Source: Candidatus Roizmanbacteria bacterium CG_4_9_14_0_2_um_filter_39_13
Lineage (GTDB): Bacteria > Patescibacteriota > Microgenomatia > UBA1406 > GWC2-37-13
Reading direction: 5' to 3'
DNA: 25,407 bases
NCBI GenBank assembly: GCA_002788865.1
Contig: PFSC01000055.1
Coordinates: 1-25,407 of the forward strand
Of this stretch, positions 5,129-14,266 are shown piece after piece. The position numbers were made by a program, and so were the translations under genes. Under the pieces are notes generated by a model. It saw nothing but the letters and a program-made list of their open reading frames with translations. It ran no database searches and was not told where the DNA came from. Position 1 is the first letter of the stretch. The number at the start of each line of letters is the position of its first letter.

Positions 5129-8100
5129 ATGCGTAATCTCAATCTAGTCTTTGCAAGAAGTAATATATTCCGAAAAGTCCTTATATATTCATTCATCTTC
5201 GTCGGATTTACGTTCTATTTGCACTTTAGTGCGGTGCGAGCTCTTGCAGTTGGAGTACCTACAAATCTTTCGGCAAGTTGCACTGCCGATGGTAGACTGA
5301 ATTTTAGTTGGACCGCTGATCCTACAGCTACTAAGTACGCTGTAAGATTTTATGATACGTTCTCAACCACTTACGGCTGTGGAGTAAATTATCCAGGACT
5401 AACATGTGATAATAATATTCAAGGGACAACATATTCTCATGCGCCAATTGCAGGTCATACGTATGATTTCTGGTTACACTCGATAGATTCCAGTGGATGG
5501 GGGACAGGAGTCCGAATCAATAACCTTAGCTGCGCCCCAATACGTGTTCAAAAAGGGAATAACACTTATCCTCAATTACTATCAAATACGCTTAGTAGAA
5601 AGCCCAATTTACATTGGACAGGAAGTGAATACAATAGTTGGGCATTTGTACCTTTTGTGGGAAGCAGAGATCCAAATGTTGCTATTGATCAGTATATTAT
5701 CCCAGAGATTTCTGAGGATGGGGGACTCCGAATCCGTGCATTACGAGATTTTCCAGCAGATGGAGGCGCATGTTGGGTGTATAGGATGAATCAGACATTT
5801 GAGAATAAACAGTTCAGGATTGAAGGGGATATTACTACCAATAGGCATGGTTTAGTTGGAATTGGTATGGAGCCGAATGACTCAAGCGGGGCGTATCCCG
5901 GATCATGGAAGGGTGCAACTGCTTCAAATACGCGCGTGTCTCTTTCAACTACTGGAGTTGAAGTTGTCGAAAGTCGGAATAATCTTGGATACAAATTTTG
6001 TATCTGGGGTGGCTCAACGAGTCAAATAAAGGCTGGAAATGTAGCAACACTTCATGCTGGTTCGGCTTTACTGGTCAGTATTCCAATCAATACCCCCATC
6101 CCCACCAATACCCCTACTCCACAACCACCAAGTGGGTCTATTGGGAGAACATCTGGATCGGATGCAAGTGAGGTTTATGGATTTTCTGCTAGTTGGAATG
6201 ATACGAGACCGAGTCGAAAAGTAGCACTTGCAAAGTGCACAGGGACAGTAGCAGGTTCTGAGTGTAAGACCGTACAGGCGAGTGGTTTTGCGTGTCCAAC
6301 AGGATGGGCACCAACAGGTTTAACAGGTGCAACAAATGGAACGTGGTGTGGATTTGCTGTTACCGCAAGTAGCGTTAATTACGATTGGACATTTGATGGA
6401 AGTAGTTCAAATATTGCCCCAGGCAGATATGTAGTAGTTGTAAATCAGGAGCTTAGCGCCAGCATTAAGTGTAGTGGCAACCCAACATGTACAGTAAACG
6501 GAGGCGCAGTAAATTGTGGTAGTGCATGGCTTTCCTGTCACCCTTCTGCAGACTCTGTTGAGTTTACCGTACCCATTCCACCAACTGCAACCCCCACCAA
6601 TACCCCTGTTCCTGCCCCCGTTATCGATATCCGAGAACAGTACGAACGTCATAGTAAACCATACACCCTTATTAAATCCACCTATATTGCAACCGTTGCC
6701 AATCTGCAAAGACGCGATATTTGTACTCCACAGGAGATCAGGTTCTCGGTAAAAGCGACTACCGCAGCAGACTCAACCTATCAACGTTCCACTACCGCTG
6801 TTATTACCCAAAACACAACCAACAAGAACATCTTTACGGTAACCGATATATTCCAGTCCTCAGGCGCAAAAACAATCAAGATAACCTGCGAGAAGGGGTC
6901 ATCGGTTGTTGCGTCAGGCACAAAAGCCCTCACCATCGGAGATTACACTACGGCTGCGCCCCACATTGCAAGTCAAAGCGTTGCCGCATCCGGTCAAGGA
7001 GCCGTTCTTTCTTGGACCGTTTCAAACCCAGACTTCTCATTAAACGACTATGAGATTGATATCACAAAGTCACGAAACTACACAACCATTCTGACGGGTA
7101 AACTCCCCGCAACTCAAGCCAGATACACGGTTTCAGATGTTGCCTGTGGAACCGATCAACTATATACCCTATGGGTAAGTCGCAAAGGATACCCCGCCTT
7201 ATCATATGGATCAACGTATCTCAACTTTACCAAGGCGTGTCCAACCGCAACCCCAACACCAATACCCAACATCTCACTCTTATACCCAAGCCTTACTTGG
7301 CCGACTGGTTCTAGTGCAGGAGCTGCAACAACAACAAGCAATGCAACTGTCACGATAGCATGGAGCCCAATTCCTAATTTATCAATTCGTGGCTATGCAC
7401 TGCGAATTGATCGTCAGCAAACAGCAGGTGAGTCATCGTGGACCGCTACTGCAACTTGCACAGGATTGAGTCCAGGAGATCTCTGTACTGATTTACTTGA
7501 ACCATCAATGAATGCCCTTACCTTTAATACATCACCTGGATTTTACTATCGTGTGTGGGTTCATGCTATTGCAAGTGATGGTAGATTCACTGGAGCAGAT
7601 TACCGCTGGTTTCATGTCACCGCCCCTGCAACCCCAACACCTATTCCTCTTCCCGATCTTGCCATTACCGCTCTTACGGCAAATCCATCATCTCCTCAAG
7701 TGGGACAGCAAGTAACCATATCATATTCTGCAAAAAATCTCAGTGGTTCATCTGTCCCGGGAAGAAGGATCAGAATATACATTGATCCGGTAGGCAATCC
7801 ACCTATGCCTTCGACTACACCATGGAAGGAATCGGTAGTAGCTATTACATGGCCTGTTGGAGATGTGCAGTCAGGAAGCTGGACACATACATTTACCTCA
7901 GCAAAGACATATGAAGTTTATGCTAAAGTAGACCCACTCAATGTTATATCCGAATCTAACGAGAACAATAACCTGCAATATTTAGGTGTCGTGGTCGTAG
8001 CCGCACCAACTGCAACTCCCACTCCTATTTATGGAGTTTGTGGCACAACTCACAATGGTTGTAATGTGGGTACCTTAGGATGGGCGGCAGAATATGCAGG

Positions 8101-11100
8101 GCGATGGGATTGGTGGTGTAATGGTTCAAATGCGGCACACCCAGGCTCAGGCAGTGGAGTCGGAGACATATTGTGTTCTGAAACTAAACCAACCGCAACC
8201 CCAACACTTACTCCAATTCCACCAACCAATACCTCAATTCCGACCGCAACTCCCATCCCTCCCACTGCAACTTCAGTTCCACCGACAAATACACCAATTC
8301 CACCAACTGCAACCAACACCCCTGTTCCGACAAACACGAATGTTCCAACTCCTACCAATACTCCCATTCCTCCAACCGCAACCAATACCCCAATTCCGAC
8401 CGCAACCAATACCCCAATACCGACAAATACCAATACCCCAACGCCGACCGCAACCAATACCCCAATTCCGACCGCAACCAATACCCCAATACCCACCGCA
8501 ACTCCTACTCCGACTATTATTCCCGGAGATCTTTCTATTTCAACTCAATCTCCCTCATATTTTACTGACGGAAAGTATAAAATCTACTCGGATACAAATT
8601 TTTCATCATCGCAAACCAATAATACCGGAGCTACAACACGATGTTACTTGATGGCGCGAAATCAAACAAATTCGGGGTGGAATGGTTGGGAAAAGGATGA
8701 TGGGACAGAGAGAACCTTTCAAGTTGGAGACGCTTTAGGGAACTTTACCATCAATTTTGCATCCGCAACTTCACCGCTTTCGAAACAAGTAAAGCTGGTA
8801 TGCGGTACGGGTAGTATCGCGGGCGGGTTGGTCGCAAACGTTCTTTTGGAATCTAATCCACCTCTTTCATTCAAGACAATTGAGACTATCAGAATTCGAG
8901 CTTCAGCAAATCCCAGTAGCGGAGGGTCTATCTCTGTGACCGATCAGTATATCGAAAAGGGAACAGATATTGATATCGTGGCTACAGAAAATAGCGGATT
9001 CCAATTTAAACAATGGACAGAAAGCGGCACAGCACTAAGCGCCTCAGAGACGCTTTTGCTCACGAATGCCACTTCCAATAAATCATTAATTGCCGAGTTT
9101 ACCCAAAACGCTGGTTCTCTTAAAGTCTTTATCGAAGGTCCAAAGCCCCAACAAGGAGCGCAGTGGAGAAGAAGAGCTGTCACACCGGCACAGCCATGGC
9201 GAGCATCAGACACTGAAGAATCTGGAATCGCAACAGGTGACTATACGATAGAATTTATACCAATAGATGGTTGGAATATCATTGCTCCTCTTCCAACAAT
9301 CAGTATCTCTGAAGGGTACAATGAATTACGTGGTGCTTATTACATAGATTCTTCTCCCCCGGTTCTCTCAATGTCTCCAAATACCGATATCACACCTCGT
9401 AAATCTCACACCATTACGGTATCCATAACCGATTTGCAAACAGGCATACAGGGAACACCAACGTATATATGGACAACCAGCGCCACTGCTCCCGACGATG
9501 AGTCAGGTTTCAATGGAGGTACTGTCACAAATGGTGCTACACCAACAATTCCTGCCAACGCCACGGGGGATTATTATTTACATATTCGAGCGGTTAACGG
9601 CGGAGGAATGGTAGAGGTGCAGTCTTCGGGGGTATTTATGGTCGATAATACAAAACCGGCCGCTCCCGCTTTCACTCCCGCCGCGGCATTGTTTAATGCC
9701 ACCCAGTCGGTCAGTATCTCTGGAGAAGCAGGCGTGACTATTCGATATACTTTGGATGGGACAGATCCTACAGCAAACAGTACTCTTTATTCAACTCCAC
9801 TGTCTATTTCTGAGTCAAAGATTATAAAAGCGATTGCAATTGATACGGCGGGAAATGTCAGCGATGTTGCAAACGGAGAGTATGTAATAAATGGTGCAGT
9901 AAAACCGACCGTCACCTATCCTGCTTCTTCTGAGAATGGTGAATTTATATGGCAATATAAGGGACCAATTGCGGATCCGCAAATATGGACACCCATAGTA
10001 CCCGAAGCGGATGGTAAAATGTACCTCAGTCCGGGCAGTTATACGGTACGGCTGAAACCAGTTTTAGGCCATACCCCAAATCCCACAGGAGAGCGTGAAA
10101 TATCTGTAGTGTCAGGTGGCTCGCTTGATTTAGTGGGCAGTTATACTCTCAGTGAGTACAGTATTTCCATCACAGCGGGCGCAAACGGAACAGTCGAGGG
10201 CGGAGGTGGTGCGACCCATGGAGATGAGATCATCGTCAAGGCAATTCCCAACGAAGGTTATGCTTTTGTCAGCTGGAAAGAAAACGGCGTTGTGGTATCT
10301 GGTGCAGAGGCAGAGTATACATTCACGGCAACAGGAAATAGAGTTCTTCAGGCGGAGTTTCGACAGATGAAAGGGAATATTCAGATAACCATCGCCGGTG
10401 ATCTGCCGACAGGCAGTACTGACGGCGGATGGCGGATGAGCGAAAGCGAAGAATGGAAGACAATAGGCGGAACCGTGGCAGATTTGCCAGTAGGTACACA
10501 CAAAATATTTATAAATCAAGTGCGCGGATATGTATCTCAACGAGAAATTTCTGCAATAGTTGAAGATGGTGCGACAACACAAATCACTGTAAATTATAAA
10601 GATAATTGCCCTGGATTTGAGCAAGGTAATGCGTCTTGCGATCCTGACCAAAAAATTGATACTGACGATTATCAGTGTTGGAAATCTCATTATATTCTTA
10701 AGAGGCGAGGTACGCCAATTGAACAATTTGGTTCAAACACCATCATCTATCACGGAAAGAGTATAACCTGCCAAGCCGCAGATTTTGACGGAATAGATGG
10801 AGTAACCATATTGGACTTTTCTATTTGGCATACCAATTATCTAAAGACCGTGACACCAGCACCGACTCCCACACAAACACCGACACCAGAAGTATCATTA
10901 TCACCAACACTCACACCAACATCAACACCCACGCCGGAAGTAAGTACCACGCCAACACTCACACCAACGTCCACACCGTCACAAACACCCACCACTCCAA
11001 CGCTCGAACCAACCAATACACCAACACTAACACCAACACTAACACCAACACTCACACCAACGCTCACACCAACCAATACACCAACACTAACACCAACACT

Positions 11101-11149
11101 AACACCAACGTCCACACCAACACCAAATGGTAGTCCACCGTCCAGTTAA
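5129..11149 (+). CDS. Giant secreted multidomain surface protein with dockerin-like module and Thr-Pro linkers
   Basis: A 2,006-residue exported protein. A signal peptide (charged start RNLNLVFARSNIFRK, hydrophobic stretch, ALA cleavage near residue 40) is followed by an FN3-like domain (5250-5540), several Cys-containing beta-sandwich regions, a CARDB-like domain (about 7650-8000; NPSSPQVGQQVTISYSAKN, NVISESNENNN), and a Cys/Trp module (8030-8180; CGTTHNGCNVG, WDWWCNGSN) of a type frequent in CPR. Next come a Thr-Pro linker of about 110 residues, two InlB-type B-repeats (about 8890-9105 and 10150-10370), a CHB_HEX_C-like repeat (9655-9890; IRYTLDGTDPTANSTLYS), a dockerin-like module (10605-10845; CDPDQKIDTDD and ADFDGIDGVTILDFSIW) and a Thr-Pro tail. 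No enzyme domain and no C-terminal membrane anchor are visible. It probably binds a surface partner through the dockerin. Adhesion or scaffolding is inferred. Confidence 0.85.
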   Translation: MRNLNLVFARSNIFRKVLIYSFIFVGFTFYLHFSAVRALAVGVPTNLSASCTADGRLNFSWTADPTATKYAVRFYDTFSTTYGCGVNYPGLTCDNNIQGTTYSHAPIAGHTYDFWLHSIDSSGWGTGVRINNLSCAPIRVQKGNNTYPQLLSNTLSRKPNLHWTGSEYNSWAFVPFVGSRDPNVAIDQYIIPEISEDGGLRIRALRDFPADGGACWVYRMNQTFENKQFRIEGDITTNRHGLVGIGMEPNDSSGAYPGSWKGATASNTRVSLSTTGVEVVESRNNLGYKFCIWGGSTSQIKAGNVATLHAGSALLVSIPINTPIPTNTPTPQPPSGSIGRTSGSDASEVYGFSASWNDTRPSRKVALAKCTGTVAGSECKTVQASGFACPTGWAPTGLTGATNGTWCGFAVTASSVNYDWTFDGSSSNIAPGRYVVVVNQELSASIKCSGNPTCTVNGGAVNCGSAWLSCHPSADSVEFTVPIPPTATPTNTPVPAPVIDIREQYERHSKPYTLIKSTYIATVANLQRRDICTPQEIRFSVKATTAADSTYQRSTTAVITQNTTNKNIFTVTDIFQSSGAKTIKITCEKGSSVVASGTKALTIGDYTTAAPHIASQSVAASGQGAVLSWTVSNPDFSLNDYEIDITKSRNYTTILTGKLPATQARYTVSDVACGTDQLYTLWVSRKGYPALSYGSTYLNFTKACPTATPTPIPNISLLYPSLTWPTGSSAGAATTTSNATVTIAWSPIPNLSIRGYALRIDRQQTAGESSWTATATCTGLSPGDLCTDLLEPSMNALTFNTSPGFYYRVWVHAIASDGRFTGADYRWFHVTAPATPTPIPLPDLAITALTANPSSPQVGQQVTISYSAKNLSGSSVPGRRIRIYIDPVGNPPMPSTTPWKESVVAITWPVGDVQSGSWTHTFTSAKTYEVYAKVDPLNVISESNENNNLQYLGVVVVAAPTATPTPIYGVCGTTHNGCNVGTLGWAAEYAGRWDWWCNGSNAAHPGSGSGVGDILCSETKPTATPTLTPIPPTNTSIPTATPIPPTATSVPPTNTPIPPTATNTPVPTNTNVPTPTNTPIPPTATNTPIPTATNTPIPTNTNTPTPTATNTPIPTATNTPIPTATPTPTIIPGDLSISTQSPSYFTDGKYKIYSDTNFSSSQTNNTGATTRCYLMARNQTNSGWNGWEKDDGTERTFQVGDALGNFTINFASATSPLSKQVKLVCGTGSIAGGLVANVLLESNPPLSFKTIETIRIRASANPSSGGSISVTDQYIEKGTDIDIVATENSGFQFKQWTESGTALSASETLLLTNATSNKSLIAEFTQNAGSLKVFIEGPKPQQGAQWRRRAVTPAQPWRASDTEESGIATGDYTIEFIPIDGWNIIAPLPTISISEGYNELRGAYYIDSSPPVLSMSPNTDITPRKSHTITVSITDLQTGIQGTPTYIWTTSATAPDDESGFNGGTVTNGATPTIPANATGDYYLHIRAVNGGGMVEVQSSGVFMVDNTKPAAPAFTPAAALFNATQSVSISGEAGVTIRYTLDGTDPTANSTLYSTPLSISESKIIKAIAIDTAGNVSDVANGEYVINGAVKPTVTYPASSENGEFIWQYKGPIADPQIWTPIVPEADGKMYLSPGSYTVRLKPVLGHTPNPTGEREISVVSGGSLDLVGSYTLSEYSISITAGANGTVEGGGGATHGDEIIVKAIPNEGYAFVSWKENGVVVSGAEAEYTFTATGNRVLQAEFRQMKGNIQITIAGDLPTGSTDGGWRMSESEEWKTIGGTVADLPVGTHKIFINQVRGYVSQREISAIVEDGATTQITVNYKDNCPGFEQGNASCDPDQKIDTDDYQCWKSHYILKRRGTPIEQFGSNTIIYHGKSITCQAADFDGIDGVTILDFSIWHTNYLKTVTPAPTPTQTPTPEVSLSPTLTPTSTPTPEVSTTPTLTPTSTPSQTPTTPTLEPTNTPTLTPTLTPTLTPTLTPTNTPTLTPTLTPTSTPTPNGSPPSS
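8190..8520 (+). repeat. Thr-Pro linker encoded by degenerate tandem repeats
   Basis: About 110 codons of Pro-Thr-Ala-Asn repeats built from ACC-GCA-ACC-AAT-ACC-CCA-ATT-CCG type units (reading TATNTPIP and TNTPTPTA), with several exact 21-24 base duplications between 8375 and 8500. It is a flexible, probably glycosylated spacer between the N-terminal and C-terminal halves of the giant protein. Copy number should vary between strains by slippage or recombination. Long antisense frames over this stretch are by-products of the repeat. Confidence 0.8.
10850..11143 (+). repeat. C-terminal Thr-Pro tail with a 60-base tandem duplication
   Basis: The last 98 codons of the giant protein are TPTLTPT/TPTSTPT repeats. 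The unit 11001-11049 recurs at 11061-11109 with only two mismatches (60-base period), and 11011-11049 is an exact copy of 11071-11109. This points to recent expansion. The tail ends NGSPPSS without a hydrophobic segment. Confidence 0.75.
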
Positions 11150-11166
11150 CGTTTTTCCCTTTTTAA

Positions 11167-12435
11167 ATGAACACATATCAACCATCACAACAACAAAGTC
11201 AATCAAACTCTTCTCCCCTAAGTGAGAGCGTACTATCGTCTGGCCACAATACATTGTCTCAGTGGAAAGGAATCAAATGGGGTATTTTTCGGCGCATATT
11301 GATAGTGTTTATCGCAATTGGCACATTTGGCTTTTTAGCTTGGTTTACCAACACCTATATTTATAAATTTTTCGCATCGAATCAAACAGCAACAATATCT
11401 GTGCTAAAAAAAGAGATAGAAGTAGGAGTTGGGGAGGCTTTCACTACGTCTTTTACCGTGAATTCTTCACAGTCAGAGGACTTTATTTCTGGCGCAGAAC
11501 TCATACTGGAATATGACCCGATATATCTTGAATACGGAGATGGTGGGAGTTCTGGTTTTGTTCCCTTGGAAAATTTCCCTTACGATGTGATATATGAAGA
11601 AAATGACCCCACCATAGGTAAGGTCGAAATTGTTTTGGTAAATCCATCTGATAAAGAGTACCCTGCGCACCAACTTTCTTTTGTTTTTCGAGTGCGGGAA
11701 GACCTTACTCGAGAACAAGTTTTTGGTCTGAAGAATAAGGTACATATCTATCTCAGTAAGGATCCAAAGTTTGTGGGGCAAGCTGGTGGAAACGGTGTCC
11801 TCTTTGAAGCGCCGACGAGTGATACAGTATTATCTGCGGTATCTATACGAGGGGAGACTCCCTCCGAAGAGGCTCCACTCCTACAAGGAAATATTTCTGC
11901 AAAACTCATAATTAAAACGAGATTTCAAGGTATCCTTGGTGAACCTGTTGGATCAAAAGGCCCCATGATGGTGAGAGTGACTTTACATGGATCATCAGGA
12001 GGTTCTAAAACTACGACTATTTCATTTCAGCCTGGTGCTGATGGAATTTGGACAGGGGAGTATAGTGAGCAAAACCTCAGTGAAAATGAAACGTTTTCCA
12101 TTGGTTTGAAAGGACCAAAACATCTTGCAAAATATATTTGCGAGGCGCAACCATCTGAAACGGTAGGTGGAACATATAACTGTAACGATAAAAAAATTGC
12201 TTTAATTCAAGGTGACAACAACCTGAACTTTAGCAATGTTATCCTACTTGCCGGTGATATTCCGGTACAAGATGGCATAATAGATGCTGTGGACATTGCC
12301 TTTATTCGCGCCAACTTAGGGACAACGACATCATCTGTGTTATCACGTGGAGACTTGAACTTGGATGGTATTGTAGACACTCAAGACCACAGCTTAGCAA
12401 TAGCTGCGCTCGGGTTTAAGTATGATGAAAAGTAA
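11167..12435 (+). CDS. Membrane-anchored protein with a cohesin-like domain and a C-terminal dockerin
   Basis: A 422-residue protein. A Ser/Gln-rich cytoplasmic start (1-40) leads into one transmembrane helix (about 44-62), leaving the rest outside. Residues 74-228 are cohesin-like: ATISVLKKEIEVGVGEAFTTSFTVN, then GAELILEYDPIYLEY and a strand-rich end. Residues 240-345 look like a second beta-sandwich (ISAKLIIKTRFQG). The end (363-422) is a dockerin: GDLNLDGIVDTQD is a canonical calcium loop (D396, N398, D400, D404, D407), while the first loop GDIPVQDGIIDAVD has one extra residue. It starts 17 bases after the giant gene, so the two are probably co-transcribed, although no Shine-Dalgarno is obvious. 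Carrying both module types, it could chain surface proteins together. Confidence 0.83.
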   Translation: MNTYQPSQQQSQSNSSPLSESVLSSGHNTLSQWKGIKWGIFRRILIVFIAIGTFGFLAWFTNTYIYKFFASNQTATISVLKKEIEVGVGEAFTTSFTVNSSQSEDFISGAELILEYDPIYLEYGDGGSSGFVPLENFPYDVIYEENDPTIGKVEIVLVNPSDKEYPAHQLSFVFRVREDLTREQVFGLKNKVHIYLSKDPKFVGQAGGNGVLFEAPTSDTVLSAVSIRGETPSEEAPLLQGNISAKLIIKTRFQGILGEPVGSKGPMMVRVTLHGSSGGSKTTTISFQPGADGIWTGEYSEQNLSENETFSIGLKGPKHLAKYICEAQPSETVGGTYNCNDKKIALIQGDNNLNFSNVILLAGDIPVQDGIIDAVDIAFIRANLGTTTSSVLSRGDLNLDGIVDTQDHSLAIAALGFKYDEK

Positions 12436-12460
12436 ATCATTAAAACATTAAAACAAATAA

Positions 12461-12484
12461 ACAATAAACAATAAACAATAAACA
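12461..12484. repeat. Short AT-rich tandem repeat (ACAATAA)
   Basis: Three perfect copies of the 7-mer ACAATAA start at 12461, 12468 and 12475 with a partial fourth, just after the stop codon of the cohesin-dockerin gene. It is simple-sequence DNA with no coding role visible. Confidence 0.6.
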
Positions 12485-12515
12485 AATAACATGCAACAAA
12501 CAGATGCTCTAGAAG

Positions 12516-12681
12516 GTAAGAGTTCACGCTCTTTGACAAAACTATATCATATTGTATCACGTACAGGAATGACACAGGGTGAATTGTCATCCTCGCGCAT
12601 GCGGGGATCCATGTATTGATATTCTGGATTCCCGTTTTCACGGGAATGACAAATGTTGAGTAAAGAAGAGCGAATTCTTAC
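12516..12681. mobile_element. Second, degraded MITE-like element carrying a REP-type palindrome
   Basis: The left end (GTAAGAGTTCACGCTCTTTG from 12516) and the right end read on the other strand (GTAAGAATTCGCTCTTC, ending at 12681) are related inverted repeats and match the ends of the element at 2479-2656. Positions 12516-12552 are close to the reverse complement of the right part of that element. Inside is a palindrome, 12585-12651 (TGTCATCC ... GGGAATGACA). No target duplication is seen, so this copy is older or rearranged. It fills most of the 298-base gap between the two cohesin-like genes. Confidence 0.6.
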
Positions 12682-12696
12682 GAGTGATAATAGACA

Positions 12697-12724
12697 TTGA
12701 AACAGTTTTTTTATCAGTTACACT
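12697..12724 (+). promoter_or_regulatory. Possible promoter of the second cohesin-like gene
   Basis: TTGAAA (12697-12702) and TACACT (12719-12724) are spaced by 16 bp. The ATG at 12734 is nine bases downstream, again leaving almost no leader. The match is moderate. Confidence 0.4.
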
Positions 12725-12733
12725 TAATATATT

Positions 12734-13411
12734 ATGGAAAATCAAAATCAATCATATGGACCAATAGATTCACAACAAATGATCAGTGAAAAAAAACCAG
12801 CCGCTCATAACGTGCGAATGATCTTTATTACAATAGTTGTATTGTTAATTGCACTCGGAGGATATGTCGTCCTTTCAAATCAGAATTTGAAAGTACAGGT
12901 GCAACAGGCTCTCAAGCTGGTTCCAGTCATTCCAGAAAAGAATTCTAAAGAAAATGATATAGACCTTTTCATCTCAGAGATACAAGATAGAAACATACCT
13001 TGGATAGAAGCGCGTGCTGATAAGGAGGAGGTTTCAGTTGGGGAGAATGTTATGGTGACTATATATGGGTTTTCTGGAGGAAAGGATATCACAGGATATG
13101 ATGCCTTGATCGGCATAGATCCGGAAGCATTTGAGGTCATTTCGATCGACTCCGTGATGCCTGGTTTTCAGATATTCAAATTTGATAAAGGACTGTATCA
13201 GTCAATCACAGGGATAAAGGATATCCAAGTGAAAGATCCGACCGTTTTTGACGAATCGGCTTTGGTAACGCTTACACTGAAAACAAAGAAGAAGGGAGAA
13301 AACATTGTGACGATTCTCACTTCAAAGGATGGTGAACAGACGAAGTTTGTGGACAATGATGTACAGATATTGACTCCACAGATTGGATCAGTTTTTATTA
13401 CAGTAAATTAG
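12734..13411 (+). CDS. Membrane-anchored cohesin-like protein
   Basis: A 225-residue protein with a short polar N-terminus, one transmembrane helix (about 29-47, MIFITIVVLLIALGGYVVL) and an extracellular part. Residues 75-224 form a cohesin-like beta-sandwich: WIEARADKEEVSVGENVMVTIYG, then ITGYDALIGIDPEAFEVISID, then ALVTLTLKTKKKGENIVTIL. These match the usual order of a strand pair, a G-x-D-x-x-x-x-x-D-P motif and a closing A-x-L-T-F-x-x strand. It should hold a dockerin-bearing partner at the membrane. The neighbouring dockerin carriers at 5129 and 11167 are the obvious candidates, by inference. A 13-copy octamer repeat follows the stop codon. Confidence 0.75.
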   Translation: MENQNQSYGPIDSQQMISEKKPAAHNVRMIFITIVVLLIALGGYVVLSNQNLKVQVQQALKLVPVIPEKNSKENDIDLFISEIQDRNIPWIEARADKEEVSVGENVMVTIYGFSGGKDITGYDALIGIDPEAFEVISIDSVMPGFQIFKFDKGLYQSITGIKDIQVKDPTVFDESALVTLTLKTKKKGENIVTILTSKDGEQTKFVDNDVQILTPQIGSVFITVN

Positions 13412-13418
13412 GATTCAA

Positions 13419-13522
13419 GGGAACAAGGGAACAAGGGAACAAGGGAACAAGGGAACAAGGGAACAAGGGAACAAGGGAACAAGGGAACAAGGGAACAAGG
13501 GAACAAGGGAACAAGGGAACAA
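13419..13522. repeat. Perfect 13-copy tandem repeat of GGGAACAA
   Basis: Thirteen uninterrupted copies of the octamer GGGAACAA fill 104 bases between two cohesin-like genes, starting 8 bases after the upstream stop codon. The unit length is not a multiple of three and the array is not translated. Perfect copies imply active slippage, so the number should differ between cells. It lies about 65 bases upstream of the next ATG, close enough to change transcription or read-through. Confidence 0.95.
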
Positions 13523-13551
13523 GAATCAATAAATAAGAAATAATAAATAAG

Positions 13552-13583
13552 AATTACGAATTAAAAATTACGAATTAGGAATT
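13552..13583. repeat. AT-rich direct repeats before the third cohesin-like gene
   Basis: AATTACGAATTA occurs twice, separated by a few bases, followed by AGGAATTTAG. These low-complexity direct repeats occupy the short stretch before ATG 13588. The only Shine-Dalgarno-like signal for that gene is a weak AGGA about 8 bases upstream. Confidence 0.55.
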
Positions 13584-13587
13584 TAGA

Positions 13588-14229
13588 ATGAGGAGATTTT
13601 TAATACAAAGTTTCTCTATTTTCGCAGTTGTCCTGCTCATGGGGGTATTTGGCGTCGTTCAAGCAGCCTCCTTGGATTTTGATAGTGCAACTTCGACCAT
13701 TGATGTTGATGAGACGTTTACGATCATGGTGAAGATAGATGCCGGAACGGAACAGATTGCAGGAACTGATATCTATATCGGCTATGATGACGAACTCTTG
13801 GACTTGCAGTCAGTGACAGGACTGGATTACTTCCCAATAGTTGGGAATACTCCAGAGGTAAATAGGTTATATATTTATGGAGTTGTTGCAAATTCAGGTG
13901 AGTTTAAAACAGGAGCTGGAGATATAGCTACTTTGGTATTTAAGGGTGTGAAAGAAGGAACTGCTGAACTAAAATTTGATTGTGATCTTTCCAAAACAAT
14001 TACATCAAAGATTGCAAAAAACGATATCAATGCCACAAATATTATAGATTGTAGTGCACTTGGACTACATACTGTGACGATCGGTGCAGGTACTGGGGAC
14101 GGAGGAACAGGAGATACGCCACCATCGCTTCCTGTTAGTGGCGCATATGAAAAAGTGATACAGTACAGCATGTATGGTGGTGTTTTACTTCTTGTAGGTT
14201 TGGCTTTGAGGTTGATGCTTCATATATAA
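13588..14229 (+). CDS. Secreted cohesin-like protein with an LPVSG-hydrophobic C-terminal anchor
   Basis: A 213-residue protein. Residues 1-26 are a clear signal peptide (MRRFLIQSF, hydrophobic core, VVQA cleavage). Residues 28-165 are cohesin-like: SLDFDSATSTIDVDETFTIM, then IAGTDIYIGYDDELLDLQSV, then GDIATLVFKGVKEGTAELKF. Two Cys (132, 155) could form a disulfide. A Gly-rich linker leads to PPSLPVSG (LPVSG at 181-185), a hydrophobic helix (about 193-207) and the short tail RLMLHI. This resembles a sortase-type sorting signal (LPxTG-like with S for T), although the tail has little positive charge. No sortase gene lies in the window. It may also be simply membrane-anchored. Confidence 0.78.
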   Translation: MRRFLIQSFSIFAVVLLMGVFGVVQAASLDFDSATSTIDVDETFTIMVKIDAGTEQIAGTDIYIGYDDELLDLQSVTGLDYFPIVGNTPEVNRLYIYGVVANSGEFKTGAGDIATLVFKGVKEGTAELKFDCDLSKTITSKIAKNDINATNIIDCSALGLHTVTIGAGTGDGGTGDTPPSLPVSGAYEKVIQYSMYGGVLLLVGLALRLMLHI

Positions 14230-14266
14230 AAAACTCATTTCATCTTTACTGTTTTAGGTGTGGAAA

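Noticed and set aside
8050..8496. Antisense frame of 148 codons (Val/Gly repeats) over the Thr-Pro linker
   Set aside because: It is a by-product of the ACC/CCA repeat coding on the plus strand, with no start signal and no plausible fold. The same applies to 10837-11115.
13419..13522. CRISPR array
   Set aside because: The units are 8 bases with no spacers, so it is a simple tandem repeat. No cas genes are present.
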